NCBI GenBank assembly: GCA_947462335.1
Contig: OX381710.1
Span: forward strand, 58,722,842-58,786,841
Reading direction: 5' to 3'
DNA: 64,000 nt
DNA from: Harmothoe impar
Taxonomy: Eukaryota; Annelida; Polychaeta; Phyllodocida; Polynoidae
Program-made: the position numbers and the translations under genes
Shown: piece by piece, positions 1 to 12,809 of the stretch
Layout: each line of letters opens with the position of its first letter
Numbering within the stretch: the first letter of the stretch is position 1
The notes under the pieces: generated by a model
What the model was told of the DNA's origin: nothing
Database searches by the model: none
The model's input: the letters and a program-made list of their open reading frames with translations, nothing else

Positions 1-1185
1 GACTTTACCAGAAACTACACTTTTATACATCCTGATGTTGGTCTGTGCTATGCATATGAGGCAAACGACCTACCTAACAACAGTTCCTTACAAATTGTTG
101 GATATCGTTTTATGCTTCATTTAGACAATTCTGATGAGAATTTAAACACAGAGTATGACCCAACCGTTATTTCACTGCCAACCTCAGGTGCTGTCATTTA
201 CACATATGACCCATATGTTATTCCTAATAGTGTAGCATCATCATCGATGATAGCCCCTGGTATGGCTACTACACTATATATCAAAGCTGTGAGGACTGAT
301 AGACTCTCAACGCCTTACTCAGAACGGGAATGCATAGAAGTAGGAGACCAGCATCGGGTCTTATATGATAATAAGTATTACAACTATGGTGCATTGAATT
401 GCCTTGGAGAATGCAATCTGCAGGCTACTATTGAACATTGTAATTGCACAGACGTGTTTGTACTTCAGACTCCTGAGTGTAAGAAACCGACTAGAGAATA
501 TTGTGGATCGCTACGACACTCAGTTGATGATCTATATAAGAATATGGAGTGTGCAGAAAGAATCAAGAAACAAGTTTATCAGGAATGTGTTGAAAAATGC
601 AAAGAAGCATGCAAAGAGATCAAATATGTCTTAAGATCAACTGTTGCTAAATGGCCTCTACCATCTCAATTAGGATCATTTTATAACAATGTGATTCTGA
701 ACCACACCAATCTTTACAGACAATACAAACGATATAGGGAAACAGCAGAGGGAATGGCAGCAGGAGACCCTAATATTTCACCAATGGATAGAGCACTTAT
801 TTCAAAAGCAATTGAGGACAATTTTGGCCTTGTCGTCATTTACTTAGCTGATTTTTATTACACTCACTATGAGTCCAAACCTAAGATGACAATTGATGCT
901 TTAATTTCCCAACTCGGTGGTTCATTAAATCTGTGGTCTGGGCTCACAGTTATGATATTTGTTGAATTTATTGACTTGACAGTTAAACTTCTGAGTCATT
1001 TCGGTGAAAAGGATTCACCAGAAAAAGATTCTGAAATCGAATTAAACAGTACTGAGAATCCTAGGAATAGACATGAGATTGCTACTGGATATGGGCCCAT
1101 CGTCAGTACGGAGAAGCCTCCTAGGAGTAAACATCAGATTGCTGCAGACTCACTGACAGACTACGAAAGCCCTGAATATTTTTGA
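1..1185 (+). CDS. DEG/ENaC-family sodium channel, C-terminal part (5' partial)
   Basis: The frame is open from base 1, so the methionine at 112 is internal and the gene or exon begins outside the window. The product resembles amiloride-sensitive or peptide-gated cation channels of the plasma membrane. Visible signs are a GLCYAY segment (coded near 55) matching the family's conserved G-x-CYTF region, a cysteine-rich extracellular part with CNC, C-x3-C and C-x-EKC patterns, and near the C-terminus a GGSLNLWSGL segment that leads into a hydrophobic helix, the GxS selectivity-filter and second-transmembrane signature. About 80 hydrophilic residues follow as a cytoplasmic tail, containing two similar short segments (RNRHEIA and RSKHQIA). 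The stop is at 1183-1185. The subfamily (ENaC, ASIC or FMRFamide-gated) cannot be decided from this part. An AATAAA at 1538-1543 could be its polyadenylation signal. Confidence 0.88.
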   Translation, partial: DFTRNYTFIHPDVGLCYAYEANDLPNNSSLQIVGYRFMLHLDNSDENLNTEYDPTVISLPTSGAVIYTYDPYVIPNSVASSSMIAPGMATTLYIKAVRTDRLSTPYSERECIEVGDQHRVLYDNKYYNYGALNCLGECNLQATIEHCNCTDVFVLQTPECKKPTREYCGSLRHSVDDLYKNMECAERIKKQVYQECVEKCKEACKEIKYVLRSTVAKWPLPSQLGSFYNNVILNHTNLYRQYKRYRETAEGMAAGDPNISPMDRALISKAIEDNFGLVVIYLADFYYTHYESKPKMTIDALISQLGGSLNLWSGLTVMIFVEFIDLTVKLLSHFGEKDSPEKDSEIELNSTENPRNRHEIATGYGPIVSTEKPPRSKHQIAADSLTDYESPEYF

Positions 1186-2199
1186 GTATAGACATGTGAA
1201 AGCTGGTACGTGTCTTTCACTTTCCATTATATCTTTTTCCAACCTCCCTTTTGATCCAAAGAAGATAAACCCTACCATTAACTTGCAAATATGTTTAATC
1301 CCATACTATGCCACGAGCCTGCTAAAGTTTATGGTATGGTCGGTTTATCATTAAAGTGTCTTGGGTTGAGGTGATTATTTTTATAAGGTACCGAGGTAAT
1401 CGTATACAGTGCAAACGTGGAAGTATCATCATGCCACACATATTTAGTCTTGAGGAAGATTTGTTGTCCATTAAAGGTTATGGATTAGTCCATATACGTA
1501 AAATTTCATTCTTAAATGAAGAGAATCCACTTTTAAGAATAAAAGGCTTATGTGGGACCAGTGGTTCCAGGAAGTTATCTTTGTTCGTACCATCTTGTTT
1601 GGTTACATCCGGTCAGTCCCATAGCTGAGTTCAATATGAATTATTTTTGAAGTAGGATCAAAAAGAAAATATGTCACCGAATATCTCCTCCTCAGAAAAG
1701 CTCAATATTAACACGTTGCCTAATTTAACACGTTACTCTCGTACATTGCCTCAGGAATATATAATATGACAGATATCCCAAATCCATTAATATAGTTTGA
1801 TGGTATACTGTATGTATATTAGTCGTGCACCTATATTACTGAACTATGTACAAGGTTGATGATATATACATTGGTCATATTTGTCCTTCTGAATTTGATA
1901 TTGTAGTACAAGAAGTTATACATAATCGTTTGTACTGAGTGTCAATTTATTGGGCTAATGGTAATCAGTGGGATGATCATTTGTATATATTTTGTATTAT
2001 ATATTTCTCAAGGAGGTGCAGTCCATATTATTCTTGTGCAAGTGTCGGTAGCTTGTCTTGGTCATATTTATATATGTATGTTAGCGTATATTTTCGGGGA
2101 ATGAGTTAAACCTAGAATGTTGTAGATAAAATCCCCAGGAAAATTGGAGAATTCATTCCCGGAATTAAGTATGTTCTTCCACATTCCGTCACTATGTTG
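1186..2199. other. channel 3' flank, no further gene
   Basis: AT-rich sequence after the channel stop. It holds a candidate polyadenylation hexamer (1538-1543) and the first copy of a 57-bp direct repeat (1727-1783). The short open frames have no recognisable domains. Confidence 0.5.
1727..1783. repeat. 57-bp direct repeat, copy 1
   Basis: This block beginning AACACGTTACTCTCG recurs unchanged at 3152-3208, about 1.4 kb downstream in the same orientation. It is too long for a transposition target duplication, so it is either a dispersed repeat or a segmental duplication. Confidence 0.8.
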
Positions 2200-3615
2200 T
2201 AGGGCAGACTGGGGCACCTTGACCACGATGGCACGTTGAACCACTTGCTCTCTTTGCTATTCCTTTGGGAATTTTCTAGCAGTTTTCTTACCACATTACA
2301 CCCTTATATAGAAAATTCAGAGCAGCAGCATCGCTTTCATTTAGAATGCTGATGAGAAACTTAGACAGCATTGAAGGATGTATACCCTTGAAAGTAAATA
2401 TTTGTAATGGTCAAACGTTTGTCCCTGTGTCATTACAAAACACTGCTGGCCTAAGATCTGTATGGAGCTCGAGGTCATAGTATATATGACACGATCTGCG
2501 AAAAAGGCCCTTAGTGCAGGGTACGCTAAGGTCCCTTTTCCCAGTACATATTGAAGCTTGAATAGAACCTGATTTTACTCCTGGGTGTGTTATATGATTG
2601 GAATAACATAAATCGTATCTATAATTGCCAGCATGGGGTACATTGAACAACAAAAATGGGGTAACTTGAACCATGCTCAAGGTACTCCAATCTCTGGGGC
2701 ACCTTGAGTCCATATAGTTTCCAGCAACATTTAAATATTGAATATGAGATTATTGGGTCTCCGGTTTTGGTCATACTTTTGGTAGAGCTTATGTCATTAA
2801 TATTTGTTATATCGAGAATCCTACACAGAGGTTGGAAGCCTTCATTGACATTCTGATACAGCACTGCAGTGTGTGGCATTGAGACAATTACATGACTGCA
2901 TGATAATCATACAATACTAGTGGTATATCAAGGACAGATACTATGGATAAAGAAATGAACATATAAGATACAATTTATAGAATTATGATAGAAAACATAG
3001 TTTGCGGATGGTGACAATCAATTCTTATTTCTTTATTCCCCAATTCTTTTAGAATCAGAACAGTGCATTACATTATAGAAGAATATAATCAACGATTTAT
3101 ATTGACTTTACAAATAGCAGCGATCCTCTGAAGATGATTTATATTAACCCAAACACGTTACTCTCGTACATTGCCTCAGGAATATATAATATGACAGATA
3201 TCCCAAATACTGTAAGGTTATAACAAATTCACTACCCTAGAAACTAAAATTGAGTGACTTACTTGAGTGGGCATTAAATATATGTTTTTCATATTCAATC
3301 CTATGTAAAAGAAACAATAGCAAGTGATTTTAACTAATATTTCAATTAAAGATCCATCTTAGTGAACATTTCCACCGTTCAACATTATATGGCTCAAGTG
3401 CCTCAGGAGGTGGGTCAATGTACCCTTGCATGGGGCACATTGAACCGTCAAAAATTCAAAAGAAATACAAAACTTGACTATACTTGCATTGCCATAGGTT
3501 CTCATCTATCGCAATGATACAAGGTAACAGCTTGATACAAAACCAACGTTCGGGTGATTTTGATACGCTCAGCAAAAAAGATAATCAGTGGTTCAACATG
3601 CCCTGTTCTCCCCTA
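2200..3615. mobile_element. candidate decayed DNA transposon with GGGGCAC/TTGAACC-rich ends
   Basis: The left end (TAGGGCAGACTGGGGCAC, then CACGTTGAACCAC) and the right end (GTGGTTCAACATGCCC, ending CCCCTA) are imperfect inverted copies, each bounded by TA. The motif GGGGCAC..TTGAACC also recurs inside, near 2634-2710 and 3410-3465. No transposase frame is visible. The boundaries are tentative and the interior includes one copy of the 57-bp repeat. Confidence 0.35.
3152..3208. repeat. 57-bp direct repeat, copy 2
   Basis: Identical partner of 1727-1783. Confidence 0.8.
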
Positions 3616-4851
3616 CATGGATAGAGGCCAAGTGATAATCATTTATGAGTATGTAGTGAGATGCTAGAACGAGGATTTTTCAAAGTGTTTCTCAAAATGC
3701 ATTGGTATTCTTTTAATCATAGTATGTAACGGTATAAGGGAACTTTTAAAAAACACATTCAGAAACACTTGGAAAGATATTCGTTTAAGTGCTACCATAA
3801 ATTTCAGCGCACTACCTGCATCTCGTGTATAACTCGCATCCCCAACTCAGGAGAATCATATAACCCGTTTTTGAATTTGAAAATTGTAGTACTATTCCAT
3901 AGTAATAAAAACCCCTCGTATAACCGCACCATATGTTTGGTATCAAATGAAAGCTGATTTTGGTTCGCGTACAACCCGCGGGTAGTACGCGGGAATTTAC
4001 AGTAATATCGTTATATCACAATTATTACTTGGTTTTGAAATGTCCACAGGGAGTAGAGTTTTTCTGTTGTAGGCAGTTACTGACTTATACTCAATTGGTC
4101 TGTGTTAAGATATTATTACAGCAACACTCTACTTGTTCTTGCGTTGGTGTCACTGTTAAATTTCATTATTTACATGACATCATAATCTAGGATAAGCAGA
4201 TGTTTCCTCATGTATGGCAACCATCCTCAAGAATAAATTGCTAGAGAGGTCGGTACATTACTTTATTGATATTTAGTAATAATGCAGTTTACACGTCCCA
4301 TTACCTATGGCTACAACATGTTGAGTTTACTCTGACCTGCCACCATTACTGGATACTATTTATATATAGCGTAGGGGTAACTCGTCCATGAGTGGCCCTG
4401 TGTAGGAGCTGAAACCCACCAGACTGCCTTTGATAAGGCCACTTGAAACAACAGTTGTTTCTCATCACCAGATCCTAAAATTGTGATGAGGGCTTCCTAC
4501 CCCCCCGCCCTTTTTTCTTTTGCAAGGGATCTTATCTGTATGGAAAAGTTTATATTTAAAAGTCGCCAGAAGGTGAGTTATTTCTGTCTCATTGCATTAC
4601 TAACACGAAGAGCTTTAATTTGATACCGAATATGTCTATATTTATCAAAATGTTATCATGGTTTTCATTATGAATTGTGAAAAATAAATTGTAAAAATCT
4701 TTCTGAAACAAGAATGAAGCGGGCAATGACGAGAAACCAGTATATTCTTTTTGAGTGGTCTAAGATATTATCTATGGAAAGCGTGATCTCGACCTCATAA
4801 TGTATGAAAAACATTTCATGGGGACATTATTTGAATGCTATAGAGTAGCCA
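3616..4851. other. unassigned intergenic sequence
   Basis: I see no gene, RNA gene or repeat structure here beyond a C-tract near 4501. Confidence 0.4.
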
Positions 4852-5476
4852 GTGGGGTGTTTCACAAGGAGGGTATACACTTAATTGTGTAATAAGTGTT
4901 TCTATAGGTTGGCTTAACTGTATATCACTAGACAAACATTTGGTTTTATCAATTGTATACCGGTTATGAAAAGTGTTTCACAAAGGTATACTACCAAGAT
5001 GTAAAGCCAGTATGTGTGTGGCTACAACCAAGATAAAGTATAAGTATAAACTAAAGTATAAGTGTCTCCCAATGCATATTATCGTGGAGCTCATACCACG
5101 CCCCCTAGTATTTTCCTTATAGATCTATTCCCATACTTTGCATGTAATATAGGTGTCATAATACACAATAAGAATCCCTGAAAATATCTGTTCATTCAGG
5201 ATAAAAGTAAGCTGGTTACACACATTTAAACGACCGTTTATGTTGATCCTATGTAATCCTCATGCAAGGGGAGAGTATTTCAGATTAATGCTACATGGTT
5301 ATTAGGATCGGCTTACTTTTACCAAATGTTAGTCTTAAGTTGGTGTTTCAAGCATTAGTATCTACAATTGTACCTAAGTATATAAGTTATAACCATAGAT
5401 ACAATTGAATCTTGCGAAGCACCAAGTTAAGAATAAAAATTGATTGTTTGTACTTTGCCCTTGTGAAACATCCCAC
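4852..5476. mobile_element. MITE, GTGGGGTGTTTCACAAG family, copy 1
   Basis: The ends are inverted copies: GTGGGGTGTTTCACAAG at 4852 and CTTGTGAAACATCCCAC ending at 5476. The subterminal sequence (GGGTATACACTTAATTG, then a run like AATAAGTGTTTCTATAG) matches the second copy at 30888-31367, so this is a real dispersed family. No transposase is seen. The open frames within it on the minus strand are not supported as genes. Confidence 0.75.
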
Positions 5477-5840
5477 AGAGTTATTGATTTTTGTGTGATA
5501 TATAGTGAAAATGTTGTTTTGAATATATTTTAACTGACCAGATCTCTGTCTTGTCCAGGCGATCTTTACACAGCTGACTGAGGTATAATGCTTTTTTGTA
5601 TTGCCCGTATCTTTCTGTGTACACATCAAAATAAAGACCCGATTGCATCTGAAACATAATTTGAATTCCATGTCTTCTTTCTGATAGAATGGCAACTTCC
5701 AAAATGAGTCCATGATGTGCACTGTATAGTTATGTTCATACTGTGGAGAGCTTCACCAAAAGGTCTGGTGGGTCCAGGGGGTAATTTTGAGTAGTCTTTT
5801 GAATTCAGAAACAGTTTTGGCCTTTTGTACAGTAGGTTTG

Positions 5841-6695
5841 TATGGTGGCACAGGAGGCTCATGTAAAAAAAAAATTAAAAGTGAATTTTTTTTTTCAAAG
5901 TGGAGTTTTTTTTTTCAATGTGAAGTGTTTTTTTTCAAAGTGAAGTTTTTTTTTCAAAGTGGAGTTTTTTTTTCAAAGTGATGTTTTTTTTTCTAAGTGA
6001 TGTTTTTTTTCAAAGATTTTTTTTTTTTTGTCTTCAGAAAATAAACAAATTTTTTCAAAATGAAAAACTCACTGTCACTGTCACTGCCCTTTGGCCCGGT
6101 AAAAATGTATGACAGGTATCCTTTAACATTGAGACTCAACATATCATAGCATTGTTATATAGGATGCCAGGTGATAGCTGCCTGTTGAGTGGTCAATTTG
6201 CCTGTTGAGTGGCCATTTGTCACAGGGGGCCAGTCACAGGGGCCAGTCACGGGGGCCAGTTACAGCGGCCAATTTCTTGGGAAAGGGCCACTTGACAGGG
6301 GCCAATGGGCAAGGATGTCTTTATCCCAAGGCCAGTTATCATGCGGGCCACTTACCCGGTGTAAATTTCCACACAGGATCCTGTAAATTGCCACATGTAG
6401 TGCATCCCAATGCTAAAGGATAGCTGTCACAAGTTGGCATCAATCAGCTTGACAGTGACAGTGAGTTTTTCATTTTGAAAGAATCTGTTTTTTTTCTGAA
6501 GACAAAAAAAAAAAATCTTTGAAAAAAAAACATCACTTAGAAAAAAAAACTTCACTTTGAAAAAAAAAACTCCACTTTGTAAAAAAAAACTCCACTTTGA
6601 AAAAAACAACTTCACTTTGAAAAAAAAAACATCACTTTGAAAAAAATAATTTCACTTTTAATTTTTTTTTTACATGAGCCTCCTGGGCCACCATA
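5841..6695. repeat. foldback element with tandem-repeat arms
   Basis: The arms (about 5841-6087 and 6450-6695) are long inverted copies. Each begins TATGGTGGC and is followed by AGGAGGCTCATGTAAAA. Inside each arm is a tandem array of about 18 bp in which a T-run alternates with CAAAGTGAAG or CAAAGTGGAG, and each arm ends in CACTGTCACTGTCACTG. The loop carries degenerate GGGGCCAGTCAC repeats (about 6225-6275). Single-stranded DNA or RNA from it would form a very long hairpin. Lysine/phenylalanine-rich frames in it are repeat artefacts. Confidence 0.8.
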
Positions 6696-9120
6696 GGTTT
6701 GATCCTATTCCATAGTTTGATGCCTCTGGCTTGAAGCTCCTTTTTGAATTTTTGTAGTTTGGCTCTTCTGCTTGGGAATCTGATTTTCAAATCTCCCCTG
6801 CTTCTGGGATTGTCAACAGGTCGCAGCCCTGTTTTCAAAGCGAATTTGTACATCATCAAGGCTAACTGGGCTTCCCTCCTTTTATCAAGCATTTGAAAAT
6901 TACACTCTTCGTGTATATCTTTTGTTTTGTGTAATATGTGGCTCAACATGTGAGCAGGTACCTTTGCGAGGATTTTTACTTCTGGTTTTGGCCACCAGGG
7001 GGCATCAAAATTGGCAAAATAGTGATATGCCCAAAAGTTCTTTAGGGTACTTTTTTATGGAGAATACATAGTCTTCTTAGAATTATTCTCTCTTTAGCGC
7101 TAACATTCTATATTTGGAATGTAAATGGAACATTTTGGTCCTAGTCTCTTGAGAATTCCATCAATAACTCAAAACCGAAAACAGATCTTGAAAACTCCTT
7201 CTACAACCAAATCTACATTAGATATTCACATTTATTTAGCATATCTTTTAGGAAATGCGACATTTTTATCGTTTTTATTGGTTATTATGGAATACAGTGC
7301 ATTTAGGGCTTATTTATCATTTTCCGTCATGAGTAACAACGCATGTTTGAGATGCGATTCCTACAAAACTACTAGGAGTATCTTAGTTTATGATATCATT
7401 TCAAAGATCATGACAGAAACTTTAATCATCAATTCCCCCTGAGTACCCCTTTTCATGTGCCTGGTCACATATATTAGATTTTCTAGTGCTTACTCTTAAT
7501 GCCCTGTTTGGATGTGTATTCAATGGGATTACCTAACAAGCAGAGGGGTAGGGCAGCCCCAAAAATGAACCTGCCTTGAGCATTCACACCTTTGGAGCTG
7601 GAGGGGTGGCGGGAGTATGCAGGGAGTCATGAAGAGCAATGGCCCAGGCCAGAGCTATTTCCTGGCCTTTGCTTAGACTTGGTGACGGAATGCGACCTGG
7701 GAGTTCTACCTGACTCTTCCTCAGTATGTATCTATGTCTAAGAAACGGTCAAATCTTTCGTAATGAAAAGCCATCTTCAAAGGACTTGAGGGGTATATTT
7801 AAGATGATCCCTATGAAGTTTTAGGTCAAGACACGTCATGTTTACTGCAGGGTTGGTATTTTGGGCTACAGTTTCCAGAGGTATTCAGACACTAAATGGC
7901 TATACTTAGTGTGCTGCTGCAGTGGATATTGCGTGCCATTCTAGGAGCCTGGGAAAGTATTCTACCAAAGGAGATCTAGTAGACCTATATCTTTCTAGAG
8001 AAATTGCAGAGAATTAAGTGCACTCATATTGCCCCGATGATTCAGTCTACTTAACATAGTTATTTTAATTCTATTACTGACGCTATATATGATAGTTATA
8101 TACTACTGACCATGCAGGGAGGCTTCCCCCGCAGCAACTCTATTCATGCTTAGAATGCTCGAAATAGGTAGGTTCTGGCAAGTCTATCCCGATAACAGTG
8201 GCATGAATTCCGGGTGGGGGCTCCCAGGTATAGACGCAGACAGTAGTATACACGTCCACCTGCCTCCAGCAGGTAAATAGGGGTGTAGGAGGGGCCGCTG
8301 CGGCCCTATTTATCCCGTCTACCACTTAGTGTTGTCTAGGTGTGGAACCCCTCCCAGGTATATCCTCTATACCTAAGGACTATCTGATAGCCATCTGTTA
8401 GAGGACCCCACAGGAGCAGGCACCTTCTGCAGGTACATGTACATCATTCCATTTAACGTTGTGGTAAAGATGGGTCACAGAGACAGAAAGTATGGATAAT
8501 TGAAATACCAACACATGTATATAGATATATGTAGATCAAACAGTAGGCTCTCCCATTTTCTAACATTCTACTTTCGGCAAAGTAATAGTTTATATCTAAT
8601 ACATAAACCACCTCCTTACAGCATATGGCGGTCGGTGACAGGCAATAAGTAGATTATCTGTAGCCACGCGTTATGCAGGAATATAGCAGCTCTTCCCCCT
8701 AGAATCTAGGCTAGGATTCAACACGAGCAGTACTCATGCTCTCCTCACCTCTCCTACTCCACTGAACATAACACTAGGTCCTAAATGATAATAGAACCAC
8801 TTCCTCAAAATGTGTAGTGGTTGGTTGGAGGAAACGGGCAGATTAGCTACAGCAACAATAACACGTGAGTAGATCTGTACATATAGCAGCTCCTCAACGA
8901 CTCAATCCTAAAATATAGGTTAGTGCACCACCCACAGGTACATGGGAGCCATCAGGACCCCACCACTGCCGCCACCTGTTGACAGTTGTGTACACTATGC
9001 TACTATTTTCTGTTATTCATATATCTAACTTAGGGCCCTAGACCCCTAATTCAACAAGGCGAGATGGGCCTTTTTGGGGCTTAGTTACAAGACAGATGAT
9101 AGATAAATAGATAGTGATAT
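6696..9120. other. unassigned intergenic sequence
   Basis: No coding, RNA or clear repeat signal was found. The open frames at 6632-6949 (partly in the foldback arm) and 7125-7442 have no recognisable motifs or coding-like composition. Confidence 0.4.
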
Positions 9121-9212
9121 GGGACATGGGACATTTCTTAAAATCGACATGGCGACATGGCCATTTCTGTAGATCGACATGGCGACACAAGCATTTCTGA
9201 AGATCGACATGG
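9121..9212. repeat. short tandem repeat, 30-bp unit, about 3 copies
   Basis: Units of the type GACATGGCGACATGGCCATT follow one another at 9144, 9174 and 9204, with a degenerate unit before them. Confidence 0.65.
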
Positions 9213-10423
9213 GGACCCCGCATCAAGGACTCGTCTGTTAGCACACAGATAGATTGTCATACGTATAACCCATCCCTGTTGGCTGGTGCACTTACTGGTC
9301 CAGCACTGATACTGCATTAATGCACTATGAAGAGGGCATTTCATGTTATAAAATAGTAATATCCGGAGCACCACTTGCTATAGACTTCTTCCAACGGAAG
9401 TTTCATGGTCGCATATAACAGTTTACATTGTGTATCCAATACTACTGTTCCCAAAAATCCCTGTACCAATAACGTATAAGATTATAATCATACTTGAACC
9501 GATCGGCACGAACTAGGACACAAGTGTGTAGATGCAGCAGTTTTTATTATATTTGCCAAACTCTATTGCATCCATCAGCGTGTCCATACCTCATTTATCG
9601 TCTAGAGTCCACCACTTGATGCTCCCGCTCGATACCTAATTGCGATGCAGCACTGTTGTCGTACAGTATTGGGTCGCAAGATACGATCAGAATTTGTCTC
9701 GAATGGCACCCGGTCAGAGTTAGGATATTCAAATAGAAAAGAATTACATCCAGCATATAAACCATATAATGTAGTACCCTGCACCATAATACATTTTATT
9801 TTTCATGACATGAACTCCACAATACAAGTATTTCTTAGTTGTAAGGGTATTGATACGAATACAGACATAGCTTGTGATGTGCCATGTATATATTGTATTC
9901 TATCAAAACTGACGGATGAGTATTGTTGATATTAACATATGAATGACTAGGATTATTTGTCTTGTAAATCACAATGTGTGGAAGACAAATAAAGCAATTT
10001 AAAAAATATATACATTGACAGGAATGGGTATAGGTCAATGGTGGGAGCAGCTGTTTCTGGTTGTCCTGGTATCTGGGTATTGCATGGAGAAACTCAAAAA
10101 GTTGGATGTGGCCCAGAGCTGAAGACGGGTGGTCCGGCCTCTGACTGTGCTGCCGACTGTCAGCAGTCGGACCGGCTAGGTAAGACACTCACCAGGGGCG
10201 TCTGGCTGAGGGGGGGGGGGGGGGGTCTGGCCCTTGGACGCGGGTATAAAGGTGGTGAGGGTTGGATTATTAATCACTCAGCTTGCAGCAACAACGTACC
10301 AGTTATGTTTCCAAGTGATTATATGGAATGGTACAGACGTTCTGTTGGTGTTTTGGTTATAATATGATCCATGTTGCTATTCAACTTGTGTCACTGTTGG
10401 ATCAGATTATGAACATTACAGAC
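9213..10423. other. unassigned intergenic sequence with a poly-G tract
   Basis: Contains a 16-base G run at 10210-10225 and nothing else I can name. Confidence 0.4.
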
Positions 10424-10607
10424 TACAGTCGACTCCCTCTAATGTGGCCACCCTTTGGACTATGAAAAAGTGGCCGCATTGGTGGGGTGGCTGCATTGGA
10501 GGGAGCCATTTTCTATACATTGTAGTATGTTTGGGACTATGAAAAGTGTCTGTATTAGAGGGATTGGCTGCACTGGAGGGGTGGCCGCTAAGAGGGAGTT
10601 GACTGTA
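10424..10607. mobile_element. TA-flanked MITE, ACAGTCGACTCCCTCT family
   Basis: The ends are inverted: TACAGTCGACTCCCTCT at 10424 and AGAGGGAGTTGACTGTA ending at 10607. Internal GTGGCCGCATTGG motifs are repeated. The TA boundaries suggest a Tc1/mariner- or pogo-type transposase acting in trans. The element at 17269-17777 has related ends. Confidence 0.75.
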
Positions 10608-11686
10608 CTTTATACTTACTGATTAAGTTACAGTCTAATTACCTGACTGAGTGCACCAGTGATGACAGTGACATGCTATAATTACGTATACATCACCTTA
10701 CCATCGACAAGTTTACATGCCAATATTGTAAAACACGACGACTGGCATAGATCTACCCATACTAAACAAAAGGAGGGTATTAGAAATCAAATTCGTGCAA
10801 AGTTATACTTTTACGTAGAATTGGCTGAGCCCTATCTGTATTATAGTGACGACCACGTGAACTGTATGTGTGCCCTATAGATTGTCCAGATGTGATGTCG
10901 AACCCATGCCTGTCTGTTGTAATACGGTACATGGGCTAATTAGGAAACAGAATACCGTGTATCTGCCTGCCCTCACCCCTACAGCATATTTATACACATG
11001 AGGCAGGAGGCTGCTGCACTGAGCTACACGGGGCCTCATCGTGGAATGCACTGAGTTTGTTCATACCCGCTAAGCTGCTGGTCTGGGAAGTACCAATAGC
11101 TGTAAGGAACAACAGGGTAACCCAGCTAACAAAAATACCTCAAAATGATAATTTTTAACGTTAAAACAAGGAGCCGTAGGGAAACATTATATAATGTTAC
11201 ATAACGTGTTTTGCGTACTGGGAAGCCTCATTGTAACCTGAGTTCCCCACCAGGCCGTGTGTTCCCGGTGGTGCAGCTACCTGAGTCCTGCAGCCCTGTG
11301 TAGCTGTGAACCTACAGACAGCTCACTGTCTCTACTGGTTGGGCAGGAGAGACACGTGTTTCACTTGCTGAAGTCTCTGAAGCTATTTCAGTATCAAGAA
11401 TATAGGATTTCCGGAAGGAAGGAAAACAGGTATGTTTGATATCCATGTTAAATATAAATAGGGGCGTTAAACGTAAGTGCACTAAATTTCAATCGCCATG
11501 CACCCATCAGATTTTGTTAGTTTGCAAAGATTATTAGAAACGTGTCGATATTGCGTATCCAAAAAGTACAAAAAGGTATAGGTGCAGACATTATGTTGTC
11601 TTAAATGATAGCCTCTTTTGTTTTTGTAAGTAATCACTTTATATTGATTTATTATTTATTTGCATTAAATTACATTTGTATAAAAC
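10608..11686. other. unassigned intergenic sequence
   Basis: No supported feature. Confidence 0.4.
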
Positions 11687-12475
11687 CAGGGGCTCGATTC
11701 ATAACAAAGTACGATAGCTCAATAATTCTATGACCACAAAAAAACATGTTTGTAGGGAAAAGAGGGCAAATCGTATTTTTTTACAGGTAGTTGTTAAGGA
11801 ATCATCCAATGCTGTAGTACAAATAATTTGATATCATTTCACAATGAGATTGTAGGACACATGCTCATAACATAATCATACCACTACCCAGTAAAGGGTG
11901 GTTGTAACAATAAGTAATCTAGAAAATAAAGCACTGTATTGTAGATGGACATAAGAATATTACACATACTACGATTTAGGGGTAAATTGTTAGATAATGA
12001 TTTTCAAAAAATGGGTAATATTGTGAATTTATGAAGCGCTCATTCTTACAAGGTAATCTACATGTAAACATCAGTCATTACATCTTGGTTTCGTACAACA
12101 CAAACCAATATTTTAAGAATTTTTAGATGGCTGAGATGACTTTAGAGTCTGTCTCAGCCGTATGTTGTGAAATGGGCATTTTCTCCCTTACAACCACCAT
12201 TTACAGGTATTCTGTGCAATAGGACAATTGGGAAATTTGCTCCAATTTTCTTGTGAAATGCACCCCTTTTTTTGTATGACAGCATTCTACAATTTTCGTG
12301 AGATAAGCTAGTCGAATGAGATAAGCTGGTCGTAAGTGTGGTTATTTTTCTCCACCCCTACAACTGTTATTCAGCTGTCGTAGGTTTGACACAAAATGAC
12401 CCCTAGACGATCAGCAATGGTCGTAGCAGTAAAATAGCCCTTGATGTCGTAGAAACTTATGAATCGAGCCCCTGG
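11687..12475. mobile_element. hAT-like MITE with CCAGGGGCTCGATTCATAA ends
   Basis: The 19-bp terminal inverted repeats are perfect (11687-11705 and 12457-12475). The CAGGGGC-type tip is typical of hAT elements. Further inside, both arms carry related TACGACCA/TGGTCGTA segments. There is no transposase frame in 789 bp. Confidence 0.75.
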
Positions 12476-12730
12476 ATATGATCCAAGGTTGCTACCGCCG
12501 GCCTGGGCTACCATTTGAATACTATAGTTATTATTTAAGGTCGGAAAGACCCCAACACGTGAACTTTGGTTTACTCATATATTATGTATTTACTTTTGGT
12601 ATATTTCTAATGCAATGACTAGAGATATAACTCGACTCGTTATAGACGCTTTGCTTATTCTATTTACCCGCTGTTCTCTTTTGAGTGGACTCACATATGT
12701 ATTACACTGTTTGTGTAAAGCATACAAAGA

Positions 12731-12809
12731 GACGCCCTATCACCATAGCTAAAATTTAATGTTGTTCACTAACTGTAGATGATCAATATTTCTGTTGCCA
12801 TAGGGCGTC
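12731..12809. repeat. small inverted-repeat element
   Basis: GACGCCCTAT at the left and ATAGGGCGTC at the right form a 79-bp imperfect foldback. Probably a tiny MITE. Confidence 0.45.

Noticed and set aside
112..114. Methionine at 112 as the channel start
   Set aside because: The frame is open from base 1 and conserved channel sequence (GLCYAY) lies before it.
404..634. 76-codon frame inside the channel gene
   Set aside because: Out-of-frame shadow of the channel coding sequence.
5787..5981. Phe/Lys-rich frames in the foldback arms
   Set aside because: Generated by T-run tandem repeats, not coding sequence.
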